A stretch of DNA of 16,290 nt from an uncultured Clostridia bacterium (lineage in GTDB: Bacteria > Bacillota > Clostridia > Oscillospirales > Acutalibacteraceae), in assembly GCA_937875885.1 (NCBI GenBank), contig CALEIO010000193.1:1-16290 (forward strand), in the 5' to 3' direction. The notes beneath the pieces were generated by a model that made no database searches, was not told the origin of the DNA, and saw only the letters and a list, made by a program, of their open reading frames with translations. This document shows, piece by piece, positions 1 through 6,905 of this stretch. Position 1 is the first letter of the stretch. The number at the start of each line of letters is the position of its first letter. Both the position numbers and the translations under genes were made by a program.

Positions 1-1
1 T

Positions 2-319
2 TTCGTTGTAGATCCCAAGAAGGAACACCTTGCAATCGCTGAAGCAAAGAAGCTCGGTATTCCCGTTGTTGCTATCGTTGACACAAACTGTGATCCCGAT
101 GAGATCGACTACGTAATCCCCGGTAACGATGACGCTATCCGCGCTGTTAAGCTTATCGCTGGCGCAATGGCTTCTGCTATCATCGAGGGCAGAGAGGGTC
201 AGATGGGCGCTGCTGCTATCGTTGAGGACGATGCAGAGACAGAGGAGAAGGTAGCTCCCAAGAAGAGAAGAACAACTAAGAAGGCTGACGAGGCTTCTGC
301 AGAGCAGGACGCTGAGTAA
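2..319 (+). CDS. rpsB: 30S ribosomal protein S2, C-terminal part (5' end outside window)
   Basis: This is an open frame of 105 codons entering from the left edge and ending at TAA 317-319. S2 is a primary-binding protein of the small ribosomal subunit, on the solvent side near protein S1. The visible part carries the typical S2 C-terminal core: [19 protein letters not shown], then [18 protein letters not shown], then a [15 protein letters not shown] segment and a last helix. After about residue 70 of the fragment comes a low-complexity charged tail of about 35 residues, acidic with a basic patch KKRRTTKK; such tails vary between species. It sits 58 bp before tsf, the usual rpsB-tsf pair. Codon use is strongly biased, as expected for a highly expressed gene. 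The identity is secure; only the N-terminal half is missing. Confidence 0.97.
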   Translation, partial: FVVDPKKEHLAIAEAKKLGIPVVAIVDTNCDPDEIDYVIPGNDDAIRAVKLIAGAMASAIIEGREGQMGAAAIVEDDAETEEKVAPKKRRTTKKADEASAEQDAE

Positions 320-377
320 TTTCTTAATAGTTTAAATAACTAGGTTTTATTTACTTATTTGAAAGGATGTATGTAAA

Positions 378-1289
378 ATGAGTTTTACTGCACAGGACGT
401 TAAAGCATTAAGAGAAAAAACCGGCTGCGGTATGATGGATTGCAAAAAGGCTCTTACAGAGGCTAACGGCGATATGGACGCAGCAATCGACTTCCTCAGA
501 GAGCAGGGTCTTGCAAAGCAGGCTAAGAAGGCTTCCAGAATCGCTGCTGAGGGTATTGCATATGCAATTACAAACGACAATAACACAGTTGGTGTTGTTA
601 TCGAGGTTAACTCTGAGACAGACTTCGTTGCAAAGAACGAAGATTTCCAGAAGTTCGTAAAGACTTGCGCTCTTACAGTTATCGAGAATGCACCTGCAGA
701 TGTTGATGCTCTCAAGGCATGCACAGCTGTTGGCACAGAGATGACTGTTGAGGCTCTCCTTCAGGAGAAAGTTCTCACAATCGGTGAGAACCTCCAGATC
801 AGACGCTTCGAGCGTTTTGAGGCTCCCTGCGTAGGTTATGTTCACGCTGGCGGTAAGATCGGTGTTATGGTTACATTTGATACAGATGTTGACACTACTT
901 CCGATGCATTCGTAGCTTGCGGTAAGGACGTAGCAATGCAGATTGCAGCTCTTAACACACCTTACCTCAACAAGGACGTTGTTCCTGCAGATGTTCTCGA
1001 GCACGAGAAGAAGATTATGCGTGAGCAGCTCCTCAACGAGGGTAAGCCCGAGGCAATCATCGAGAAGATTCTCGGTGGTAAGGTTGCTAAGTACTACAAG
1101 GAGAACTGCCTTGTAGATCAGGAGTTCGTTAAGAACAACGATGTTAGCATCAAGCAGTATGTTGATTCCGTAGCTAAAGAGCTCGGTGGCAACATTGCTA
1201 TCACAGGCTTCGTTCGTTATGAGAAGGGCGAAGGCATCGAGAAGCGCCAGGACGACTTCGCAGCAGAAGTTGCAAACATGGTAAAATAA
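378..1289 (+). CDS. tsf: Translation elongation factor Ts
   Basis: EF-Ts is the cytoplasmic nucleotide-exchange factor that releases GDP from EF-Tu. The protein is 303 residues, a normal length for Clostridia. The N-terminal UBA-like domain is at residues 1-45, with the family signature LREKTGCGMMDCKKAL at 11-26. The core motif TDFVAKN that inserts into EF-Tu is at 81-87, and the two dimerisation/core subdomains follow. The ATG at 378 has an upstream AAAGGATGT (362-370) at good spacing, and the protein begins exactly where the family does. It lies downstream of rpsB and is followed by an intrinsic terminator, so rpsB and tsf form a transcription unit separate from pyrH. Nothing is missing or odd. 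Confidence 0.99.
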   Translation: MSFTAQDVKALREKTGCGMMDCKKALTEANGDMDAAIDFLREQGLAKQAKKASRIAAEGIAYAITNDNNTVGVVIEVNSETDFVAKNEDFQKFVKTCALTVIENAPADVDALKACTAVGTEMTVEALLQEKVLTIGENLQIRRFERFEAPCVGYVHAGGKIGVMVTFDTDVDTTSDAFVACGKDVAMQIAALNTPYLNKDVVPADVLEHEKKIMREQLLNEGKPEAIIEKILGGKVAKYYKENCLVDQEFVKNNDVSIKQYVDSVAKELGGNIAITGFVRYEKGEGIEKRQDDFAAEVANMVK

Positions 1290-1301
1290 TCGATTTTATT
1301 T

Positions 1302-1333
1302 GCAGTGTCTGATTTTTCAGGCACTGCTTTTTT
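1302..1333 (+). terminator. Rho-independent terminator after tsf
   Basis: The stem is 1302-1311 (GCAGTGTCTG) paired with 1318-1327 (CAGGCACTGC), ten base pairs including one G-U pair, with a 6-nt loop. Six T residues follow immediately (1328-1333). It lies 12 bp after the tsf stop codon, so it ends the rpsB-tsf transcript. Confidence 0.93.
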
Positions 1334-1334
1334 A

Positions 1335-1363
1335 TTGTTCCCACTTGAAAATTCTGGGAATAA
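1335..1363. repeat. Inverted repeat between the tsf terminator and the pyrH promoter
   Basis: TTGTTCCCA (1335-1343) faces TGGGAATAA (1355-1363), eight Watson-Crick pairs plus one G-U, separated by 11 nt. The inner core TTCCCA-N11-TGGGAA is a perfect dyad. It begins within the tail of the tsf terminator and lies about 28 bp upstream of the predicted -35 box, so it could be an operator or part of a double terminator. No T-run follows it. The role is unknown. Confidence 0.5.
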
Positions 1364-1390
1364 ATAAGTTAAAAAATCCGTTATATTTTC

Positions 1391-1419
1391 TTTACAAATT
1401 AACCTTTATGATGTATTAT
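1391..1419 (+). promoter_or_regulatory. Predicted sigma-A promoter for the pyrH-mtaB operon
   Basis: TTTACA (1391-1396) resembles the -35 consensus TTGACA. It is separated by 17 bp from TATTAT (1414-1419), which resembles the -10 TATAAT. A second perfect TATAAT at 1420-1425 overlaps the first but would have a 23-bp spacer, so the first pairing is preferred. The surroundings are AT-rich, and it lies about 40 bp before the pyrH start and downstream of the tsf terminator, exactly where a new transcription unit is needed. Prediction from consensus only. Confidence 0.6.
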
Positions 1420-1457
1420 TATAATAAGTATATATAGCAATTATGGGGGTGTTCTGA

Positions 1458-2162
1458 ATGGAACCAAAATATAAGAGAATTTTACTTAAGCTTTCCGGTG
1501 AATCTCTTGCAGGTGAGCAGAAAAGCGGTATTGATTTTGACACAGTAATGAAAATCTGCGAACCAATCAAGAAGTGTGTTGATATCGGCGTTCAGGTAGC
1601 AATTGTTGTTGGCGGCGGTAACTTCTGGAGAGGTAGAACAAGCGGTAAGATGGACCGTACAAGAGCAGACCATATGGGTATGCTTGCGACTTCCATCAAT
1701 GCACTCGGTGTATGTGATGCACTCGAGCAGCTTGGTGTTGACACAAGAGTTCAGACTGCTATTTCTATGATGGAGATTGCAGAGCCTTACATCAGAGGCA
1801 AGGCTATCCGTCATCTTGAAAAGGGCAGGGTAGTTGTTTTCGGTTGCGGTACAGGTAATCCCTTCTTCTCAACAGATACAGCTGCATCTCTCAGAGCTGC
1901 TGAAATCGAAGCAGATATTATTATGAAAGCTACAATGGTTGACGGCGTGTATGACAGCGATCCCAAGAAGAACGTTAACGCTGTTAAGTATGACAACCTT
2001 TCTTTCACAGAAGTTGTAGAAAAGCAGCTGCAGGTTATGGATGGTACTGCAGCAACTATGTGCAGAGAGAATGAGATTCCTATTCTTGTTTTCAGTATCG
2101 AAAGACCTATGAATATTTTCGATGCTGTTTGCGGTAATAACATCGGAACACTCGTTAACTGA
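1458..2162 (+). CDS. pyrH: Uridylate kinase (UMP kinase)
   Basis: PyrH phosphorylates UMP to UDP with ATP in pyrimidine nucleotide synthesis. It is a hexameric cytoplasmic enzyme of the amino-acid kinase fold, unrelated to eukaryotic UMP kinases. The protein has 234 residues, within the family range. Visible motifs are KLSGES at 11-16 (phosphate binding), VGGGNFWRG at 51-59, the UMP-binding [13 protein letters not shown] at 131-143 and [10 protein letters not shown] at 161-170. The ATG is preceded by GGGGGTG (1445-1451). It is the first gene after a terminator and a predicted promoter, followed 32 bp later by frr, the usual pyrH-frr pair. Bacterial PyrH is known to be allosterically controlled by GTP and UTP; that cannot be judged here. 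Confidence 0.98.
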   Translation: MEPKYKRILLKLSGESLAGEQKSGIDFDTVMKICEPIKKCVDIGVQVAIVVGGGNFWRGRTSGKMDRTRADHMGMLATSINALGVCDALEQLGVDTRVQTAISMMEIAEPYIRGKAIRHLEKGRVVVFGCGTGNPFFSTDTAASLRAAEIEADIIMKATMVDGVYDSDPKKNVNAVKYDNLSFTEVVEKQLQVMDGTAATMCRENEIPILVFSIERPMNIFDAVCGNNIGTLVN

Positions 2163-2194
2163 TTACATACACAATATATTTTTGGAGGCAAATT

Positions 2195-2749
2195 ATGGAT
2201 AAAGTTATAAAGAAAACAGAAGAAGCAATGCAGAAGCGCATTGCTTATCTTGAGAGTGAATATGGCAGAGTAAGAGCAGGCAGAGCTAACCCCGGCGTGC
2301 TTGATAAAGTTCTCGTAGATTATTATGGAACACCTACACCCGTTCAGCAGCTTGCAGCTGTTAACGTAGCTGAGGCAAGAACTCTTACAATTCAGCCTTG
2401 GGATGCTTCTGTTCTCAGAGCAATCGAAAAAGCTATTCAGATTTCTGAAATCGGCATCAATCCCCAGAATGACGGCAAATGCATCCGTCTTGTTTTCCCT
2501 CCTCTCACAGAGGATAAGAGAAAAGAAATTGTAAAGGATGTTGCAAAGACCGCAGAGGATTGCAAGGTTCAGGTTCGTAACGAGCGCAGAGATGCTATCG
2601 AGCAGCTCAAGAAGCTCAAGAAGAACTCTGAAATTACAGAGGATGACCTGGAGGTAGGTCAGGAGAAGATTCAGAAGATTACTGACAAATCAGTAAAAGC
2701 TATTGATGAACTCTGCCAGAAAAAACAGAAAGAGATTATGGAGATCTGA
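2195..2749 (+). CDS. frr: Ribosome recycling factor
   Basis: RRF acts with EF-G to split the post-termination ribosome so that subunits can be reused. The protein has 184 residues, almost exactly the standard length. Residues 1-30 and 105-184 form the three-helix bundle, with the conserved RAGRANP at 27-33. The small beta domain follows with DYYGTPTPVQQLA (42-54) and LTIQPWD (64-70). A strong ribosome site GGAGG (2184-2188) precedes the ATG. The stop codon lies 4 bp before the uppS start, which suggests translational coupling. A 9-bp hairpin sits within its early codons (2223-2246, listed separately). Confidence 0.98.
   Translation: MDKVIKKTEEAMQKRIAYLESEYGRVRAGRANPGVLDKVLVDYYGTPTPVQQLAAVNVAEARTLTIQPWDASVLRAIEKAIQISEIGINPQNDGKCIRLVFPPLTEDKRKEIVKDVAKTAEDCKVQVRNERRDAIEQLKKLKKNSEITEDDLEVGQEKIQKITDKSVKAIDELCQKKQKEIMEI
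2223..2246 (+). repeat. Hairpin inside the 5' end of frr
   Basis: AAGCAATGC (2223-2231) pairs perfectly with GCATTGCTT (2238-2246) across a 6-nt loop, starting 29 nt into the coding sequence. No T-run follows, so it is not a terminator. It may be chance, or mRNA structure affecting translation or decay. Confidence 0.45.
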
Positions 2750-2753
2750 TATT

Positions 2754-3500
2754 ATGTCGATTTTTTCACGACGTAGTAAGAATAAAAGGAAGGACGATTT
2801 TATCGTCCTTCCTGAGCATATAGGAATAATTATGGACGGTAACGGCAGATGGGCCAAGAAACGAGGTCTTCCTCGCAGTGCAGGTCATACAGCCGGTGCC
2901 AAGAATTTCAGAACCATCACCAGATATTGCAGTGACATCGGAATCAAGTATCTGACAGTTTATGCTTTTTCAACAGAAAACTGGAAGAGACCTTCTGACG
3001 AGGTATCTGCTCTTATGACATTGTTCAAGCAGTATCTTGAAGAAGCGCTGACCGATTTTAAGGATGACAGCATTGTTGTTAAATTTATCGGCGATACTAC
3101 AGCTTTTTCTCCCGAACTTCAGGAGCTTATCCGCAGAACAGAGGAAGAATCAGCACAGCGCACAGGTATGGTTCTTAATATCGCAATGAATTACGGCAGC
3201 AGAGATGAAATTGTCAGAGCAACCAGATTACTGGCTGAAAAGGTAAAGTCAGGTGAACTTTCTGTTTCTGATATTGATGAAAAAGCTGTTTCTGCTCATC
3301 TCTATACAGCAGGTCAACCTGACCCCGACCTGATTATCCGCCCCAGCGGTGAGTACAGAATCTCTAATTTTATGTTGTGGCAGGCTGCTTATACAGAGTT
3401 TATTATTCGTGATAAGCTCTGGCCTGACTTCTCAAACGATGATCTTGATGAAGCTCTTCAGGAGTTTGCAAAAAGAAACAGAAGGTTTGGAGGAGTCTGA
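2754..3500 (+). CDS. uppS: Undecaprenyl diphosphate synthase (cis-prenyltransferase)
   Basis: UppS adds eight isopentenyl units in cis to farnesyl diphosphate, giving the C55 lipid that carries peptidoglycan and wall-polymer precursors. The start at 2754 gives 248 residues, the usual length. The frame is open from an ATG at 2703, but that would add 17 residues encoded inside frr and lacks a good ribosome site, whereas GGAG at 2740-2743 fits 2754. The signature MDGNGRWA is at 27-34 with catalytic Asp28. FSTENWKRP is at 72-80, and the diphosphate/IPP-binding segment IIRPSGEYRISNF is at 194-206. The latter has Pro where many members have Thr (RTSGE), a tolerated-looking variation. It precedes cdsA and dxr. 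A perfect 12-bp hairpin lies in codons 12-20. Confidence 0.97.
   Translation: MSIFSRRSKNKRKDDFIVLPEHIGIIMDGNGRWAKKRGLPRSAGHTAGAKNFRTITRYCSDIGIKYLTVYAFSTENWKRPSDEVSALMTLFKQYLEEALTDFKDDSIVVKFIGDTTAFSPELQELIRRTEEESAQRTGMVLNIAMNYGSRDEIVRATRLLAEKVKSGELSVSDIDEKAVSAHLYTAGQPDPDLIIRPSGEYRISNFMLWQAAYTEFIIRDKLWPDFSNDDLDEALQEFAKRNRRFGGV
2787..2813 (+). repeat. Perfect 12-bp hairpin inside the 5' end of uppS
   Basis: AGGAAGGACGAT (2787-2798) pairs without mismatch with ATCGTCCTTCCT (2802-2813) across a TTT loop, starting 33 nt after the uppS start codon. There is no following T-run. The left arm contains a Shine-Dalgarno-like AGGAAGG that would be hidden in the folded RNA. Confidence 0.8.
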
Positions 3501-3530
3501 TTTCTACTTTTTGATTACAGGAGGAACAGT

Positions 3531-4358
3531 ATGAAAACTCGAATTATCACCGCTGCAGTCGGTGTGCTGTTGGTTGTTTTACTGTTGATATTCGGTGAAC
3601 AATATACCTTTATCCTTGCTCTTGCACTTGCTCTTGTCAGTGCTATTGCATGTATGGAGTTTCTTACTGCAAAGAAATTGCAGAAAAATCCTCTTGTAGC
3701 AATCACAACAATTATTTTTGCATTGGCAGCTCCTCTTGTTGCTTTTACAAATCTGGTTTACATTCCATTTTATGTATATTCTCTTCTGATGTTTGCATAT
3801 ATGATTATCTTAAGAGATAAACTTAATATTAAGGATATCACCTTTGGTTTTGCCGGAGCATCTGTTATAGCCGGAGGTCTTGCTTTTATGGCGAGACTTG
3901 TAGCTACTGCTGGAGGCTGGAACAGTTTTTATCTTGTTATAACTCTGGTTGCTCCCTGGTGTGCAGATACTGCAGCTTACTTTGTTGGTAGCTTTATGGG
4001 CAAGAAAAAACTTTGCCCTGAAGTCAGCCCAAAAAAGACAGTTGAAGGTGCTGTTGGCGGAATTTTCGGCTCAATCCTCGGTATTGTAATTGCAGGTCTT
4101 ATTCTGCAGTTTATAGTTTACAGAAACATTATTGTCAATTACTGGGCTTTGCTTGTAATCGGATGTTTCTGTGCAGTGTTCTCCGTAGTTGGCGACCTTA
4201 TTTTCTCCGTTATCAAGCGTGATTGCGGAATTAAAGATTACGGTTCAATTATGCCCGGTCACGGAGGACTTCTTGACAGAATAGATTCAGTAATATTCTG
4301 TGTACCTTTTGTATATATGATTTCTGATGTTTGGGGACTAATTACTCCTGTTGCATAA
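3531..4358 (+). CDS. cdsA: Phosphatidate cytidylyltransferase (CDP-diglyceride synthase)
   Basis: CdsA makes CDP-diacylglycerol from CTP and phosphatidic acid, the branch point for membrane phospholipids. It is an integral membrane protein of 275 residues, normal for the family. Several hydrophobic segments are visible, roughly 5-22, 25-45, 57-72, 78-94, 104-122, 130-143, 174-196 and 203-225, then 253-270. The conserved CADTAAYFVG (144-153) and SPKKTVEGAVGG (166-177) precede the family signature at 229-252, which has KRD, KDYG, PGHGG and a final DRID. The ATG follows a strong AGGAGGAA (3519-3526). It lies 30 bp after uppS and 21 bp before dxr. Confidence 0.97.
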   Translation: MKTRIITAAVGVLLVVLLLIFGEQYTFILALALALVSAIACMEFLTAKKLQKNPLVAITTIIFALAAPLVAFTNLVYIPFYVYSLLMFAYMIILRDKLNIKDITFGFAGASVIAGGLAFMARLVATAGGWNSFYLVITLVAPWCADTAAYFVGSFMGKKKLCPEVSPKKTVEGAVGGIFGSILGIVIAGLILQFIVYRNIIVNYWALLVIGCFCAVFSVVGDLIFSVIKRDCGIKDYGSIMPGHGGLLDRIDSVIFCVPFVYMISDVWGLITPVA

Positions 4359-4379
4359 TTCAGATTAAGGTGTGAGATT

Positions 4380-5528
4380 ATGACAGATTCAATGGTAATT
4401 CTCGGGTCTACTGGTTCTATCGGAACACAGACTCTTGATGTTGCAGAAAAATATAATATGAAAATCTGTGCGCTTACGGCTCACAGCAATGTAACTCTTC
4501 TCGAAGAGCAGGTAAGAAAGTTTTCTCCTGAACTTGCGGTTATGTATGATGAGAAAGCTGCTGCTGATTTGCGTGTGCGCCTTGCAGATACCAACGTTCG
4601 TGTTTTGTCTGGAATGGAAGGTCTGATTGAAGCAGCTTCTCTTGAATCCGCACAGGTCGTTCTCAATTCACTTGTAGGAATGGTGGGTCTTGAGCCCACC
4701 CTTGCTGCTTGTAAGGCTAAAAAGACTATTGCCCTTGCAAACAAGGAAACACTTGTTGCAGGTGGCGAACTTGTTATGAACACCGTAAAAGATAACGGGG
4801 TTGCACTTTTACCTGTAGACAGCGAACACAGCGCAATCTTCCAGTGCCTTCAGGCTTGTCCTGATGATAAGTTTATCAAGAAGCTTATTCTTACTGCTTC
4901 TGGTGGTCCTTTCTTTGGCAAAACAAGAGAAGAACTTAAGGGAGTAACTGTTGAACAGGCACTTGCTCATCCTAACTGGAGTATGGGTGCAAAGATCACT
5001 GTGGACAGCGCAAGTATGATGAATAAGGGTCTGGAGATTATTGAAGCCAGATGGTTGTTTGATGTTACAGCTGATAATATTGATGTTGTTGTGCATCGTC
5101 AGAGCATTATTCATTCTCTGATTCAGTTTGTAGATAATTCTGTTCTTGCACAGCTTTCAGAGCCTGATATGCGTATTCCTATCCAGTATGCGCTCACATA
5201 TCCCGACCGCGTACCCTCACCTGTAAAAGAGCTCGATCTCACCACATACGGTACCTTTACATTTGACAAACCCGATTATGAAACGTTCGAGTGTTTGTCA
5301 GCTTGTAAACTGGCTCTTGATAAGGGTGGTACTTCTCCTGCAATTGCAAATGGAGCAAACGAAGTTGCTAATCTTATGTTCAGACAAGGTAAGATTCCTT
5401 TCCTCAGAATCGGTGAACTGGTAACCGGTGCTGTAAATGATCTTGATTCAAAGCAGATCAATACTCTCAGCGATGTTCTCGAAGCTGATAAAATGGCAAG
5501 AGATTACGTTCTGTCTGCTGTGAACTGA
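4380..5528 (+). CDS. dxr: 1-deoxy-D-xylulose 5-phosphate reductoisomerase
   Basis: DXR (IspC) catalyses the NADPH-dependent conversion of DXP to methylerythritol 4-phosphate, the first committed step of the MEP isoprenoid pathway and the target of fosmidomycin. The protein has 382 residues, a typical length. The NADPH-binding loop GSTGSIGTQ is at 9-17 and the conserved NKETLVAGG at 121-129. Metal ligands are expected at Asp147 and Glu149 in DSEH and at Glu219 in NKGLEIIEA. The GGPF active-site loop is at 175-178 and HPNW at 197-200. AAGGTG (4367-4372) precedes the ATG. The product stream feeds ispG and uppS in the same cluster. Confidence 0.98.
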   Translation: MTDSMVILGSTGSIGTQTLDVAEKYNMKICALTAHSNVTLLEEQVRKFSPELAVMYDEKAAADLRVRLADTNVRVLSGMEGLIEAASLESAQVVLNSLVGMVGLEPTLAACKAKKTIALANKETLVAGGELVMNTVKDNGVALLPVDSEHSAIFQCLQACPDDKFIKKLILTASGGPFFGKTREELKGVTVEQALAHPNWSMGAKITVDSASMMNKGLEIIEARWLFDVTADNIDVVVHRQSIIHSLIQFVDNSVLAQLSEPDMRIPIQYALTYPDRVPSPVKELDLTTYGTFTFDKPDYETFECLSACKLALDKGGTSPAIANGANEVANLMFRQGKIPFLRIGELVTGAVNDLDSKQINTLSDVLEADKMARDYVLSAVN

Positions 5529-5548
5529 TTATTCGGAGTGATAATAAA

Positions 5549-6898
5549 TTGATTGATATTTTGACATCTGCAGGACTTATACTTATTGGTGTCCTGCTGT
5601 TTGAACTCATTATTCTTTTCCACGAAGGCGGTCATTTTATTTCTGCCAAGCTTTCAGGGGTTAAGGTTAATGAATTTTCTCTGGGTATGGGTCCGAAACT
5701 TTTCTCTTTCACAAAAGGAGAGACCACATACTCCTTAAGAATGCTGCCTATTGGTGGCTTCTGTGCTATGGAAGGTGAGGATCAGGACAGCGAAAATCCT
5801 TATGCTTTCAACAATGCAAAAATCTACAAGCGTATGGTTATCATTGTTGCGGGTGCAGTAATGAACATTGTCCTCGGGCTTGTTCTGATGCTTGTTACAC
5901 TTATGCCTGCACAAGGATTTTCCACCACTCAGGTAGGTAGTTTTACACCTCATTCTTTCAGCGCAAATTGCGGTTTACAGGAAGGGGATAAAATCCTATC
6001 TGTTGATGGATATAAAGTCAGAAACTCCATCGATCTTTCTTATGCACTTGCAAAAACAAAAGTTCAGGATGTAAATGGAGACAGTCTGCAGATATACAAG
6101 CAGGATTGTGCAAACGCGCTTTATCGACTCTGTGTTGAAAACGAGATTTTTGTTGATGTATCCGACGAAGAACTCAGAATATTGTATTCAGAGCTTTTGG
6201 ATTCTACAGCACTTATCAATGAATGTGACAGCGCTAATTCTGCTTATGCAGCACTCAAGGCTGGAGCAGAGAACTTTGCACAGAAATTTGAAGAAAAAGA
6301 TTTTTCTGTGGCTGAAATCGAAATCAAGGATACACGTCCCAGATTCCGTGTGGATATGGTTGTTGAAAGAAACGGAGAGAAAGTCACATTACAGGATGTG
6401 GATTTCTTTACCTATACAACTGCCGAAAATCCTGAGCCTAAAATGTCGGTGGATTTTTATTCTGTTGGCAAAGAGAAAACCTTCCTTACTCTTCTTTCTG
6501 AAACAGGCTCACAGACAGTTTCTGTTGTAAGAATGGTTGCTGATTCTTTGGTTGGTCTTGTAACCGGTCAGTTTAGTATCAACGATGTTTCAGGTCCTAT
6601 CGGCGCAGCTTCCGCTACTGTTGAGGTTGCACAGCAGGGACTTAAGTCCGGTTTTGGTGATGCAGTGCTCAACATTGTTTATGTTATGATGGTTATTACT
6701 GTAAACCTTGGCGTTGTTAATATGCTTCCTTTCCCTGCATTGGATGGGGGCAGATTTGTATTCCTACTAATTGAAGGAATCTTCCGCAAACCTATTCCCA
6801 GAAAGGTTGAGGGAATTGTCAATGCTGTTGGTTTATGTTTACTTCTTTTGTTTATTCTCATAATATCCCTCAAGGATATTTGGATGCTTATTGTGTGA
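5549..6898 (+). CDS. rseP: RIP site-2 metalloprotease (RseP/RasP family), TTG start
   Basis: Site-2 proteases cut transmembrane helices, releasing anti-sigma factors and clearing signal-peptide remnants. The protein has 449 residues. The first membrane helix (5-27) carries the zinc site HEGGH at 25-29, and KVNEFSLGMGPK follows at 39-50. A second helix is at about 95-119, a PDZ region begins at about 127 (GLQEGDKILSVDG, 142-154), a third helix is at about 372-392, then the third zinc ligand in PALDGG (Asp399), and a last helix at 424-441. The start is TTG at 5549, supported by GGAGTG (5535-5540). Residues of about 170-265 form a predicted helical insert within the PDZ region (see findings). 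Its place between dxr and ispG is conserved in Firmicutes; its substrate here is unknown. Confidence 0.95.
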   Translation: MIDILTSAGLILIGVLLFELIILFHEGGHFISAKLSGVKVNEFSLGMGPKLFSFTKGETTYSLRMLPIGGFCAMEGEDQDSENPYAFNNAKIYKRMVIIVAGAVMNIVLGLVLMLVTLMPAQGFSTTQVGSFTPHSFSANCGLQEGDKILSVDGYKVRNSIDLSYALAKTKVQDVNGDSLQIYKQDCANALYRLCVENEIFVDVSDEELRILYSELLDSTALINECDSANSAYAALKAGAENFAQKFEEKDFSVAEIEIKDTRPRFRVDMVVERNGEKVTLQDVDFFTYTTAENPEPKMSVDFYSVGKEKTFLTLLSETGSQTVSVVRMVADSLVGLVTGQFSINDVSGPIGAASATVEVAQQGLKSGFGDAVLNIVYVMMVITVNLGVVNMLPFPALDGGRFVFLLIEGIFRKPIPRKVEGIVNAVGLCLLLLFILIISLKDIWMLIV

Positions 6899-6900
6899 GG
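6897..6900 (+). promoter_or_regulatory. Ribosome binding site deciding the ispG start
   Basis: GAGG at 6897-6900 overlaps the rseP stop codon and lies 5 nt before the ATG at 6906. It therefore supports 6906 and not the in-frame TTG at 6891, which lies upstream of this site and would overlap rseP. Confidence 0.6.
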
Positions 6901-6905
6901 TAATT

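Noticed and set aside
408..1004. Long minus-strand open frame (198 codons) opposite tsf
   Set aside because: It lies entirely antisense to the clear tsf gene, is rich in Cys, Leu and Ser as expected for the complement of biased codons, and has no family resemblance.
1420..1425. Perfect TATAAT as the pyrH -10 box
   Set aside because: Its distance from TTTACA is 23 bp, too long for a normal sigma-A promoter; the overlapping TATTAT at 17 bp fits better.
2703..2753. Upstream ATG giving a 17-residue longer UppS
   Set aside because: The added residues are encoded inside frr, have no ribosome site and are absent from the family; the ATG at 2754 has GGAG at proper spacing.
4682..4700. GGTGGG...CCCACC stem in the middle of dxr
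   Set aside because: It has only six Watson-Crick pairs, lies mid-gene, has no T-run, and is within the chance range.
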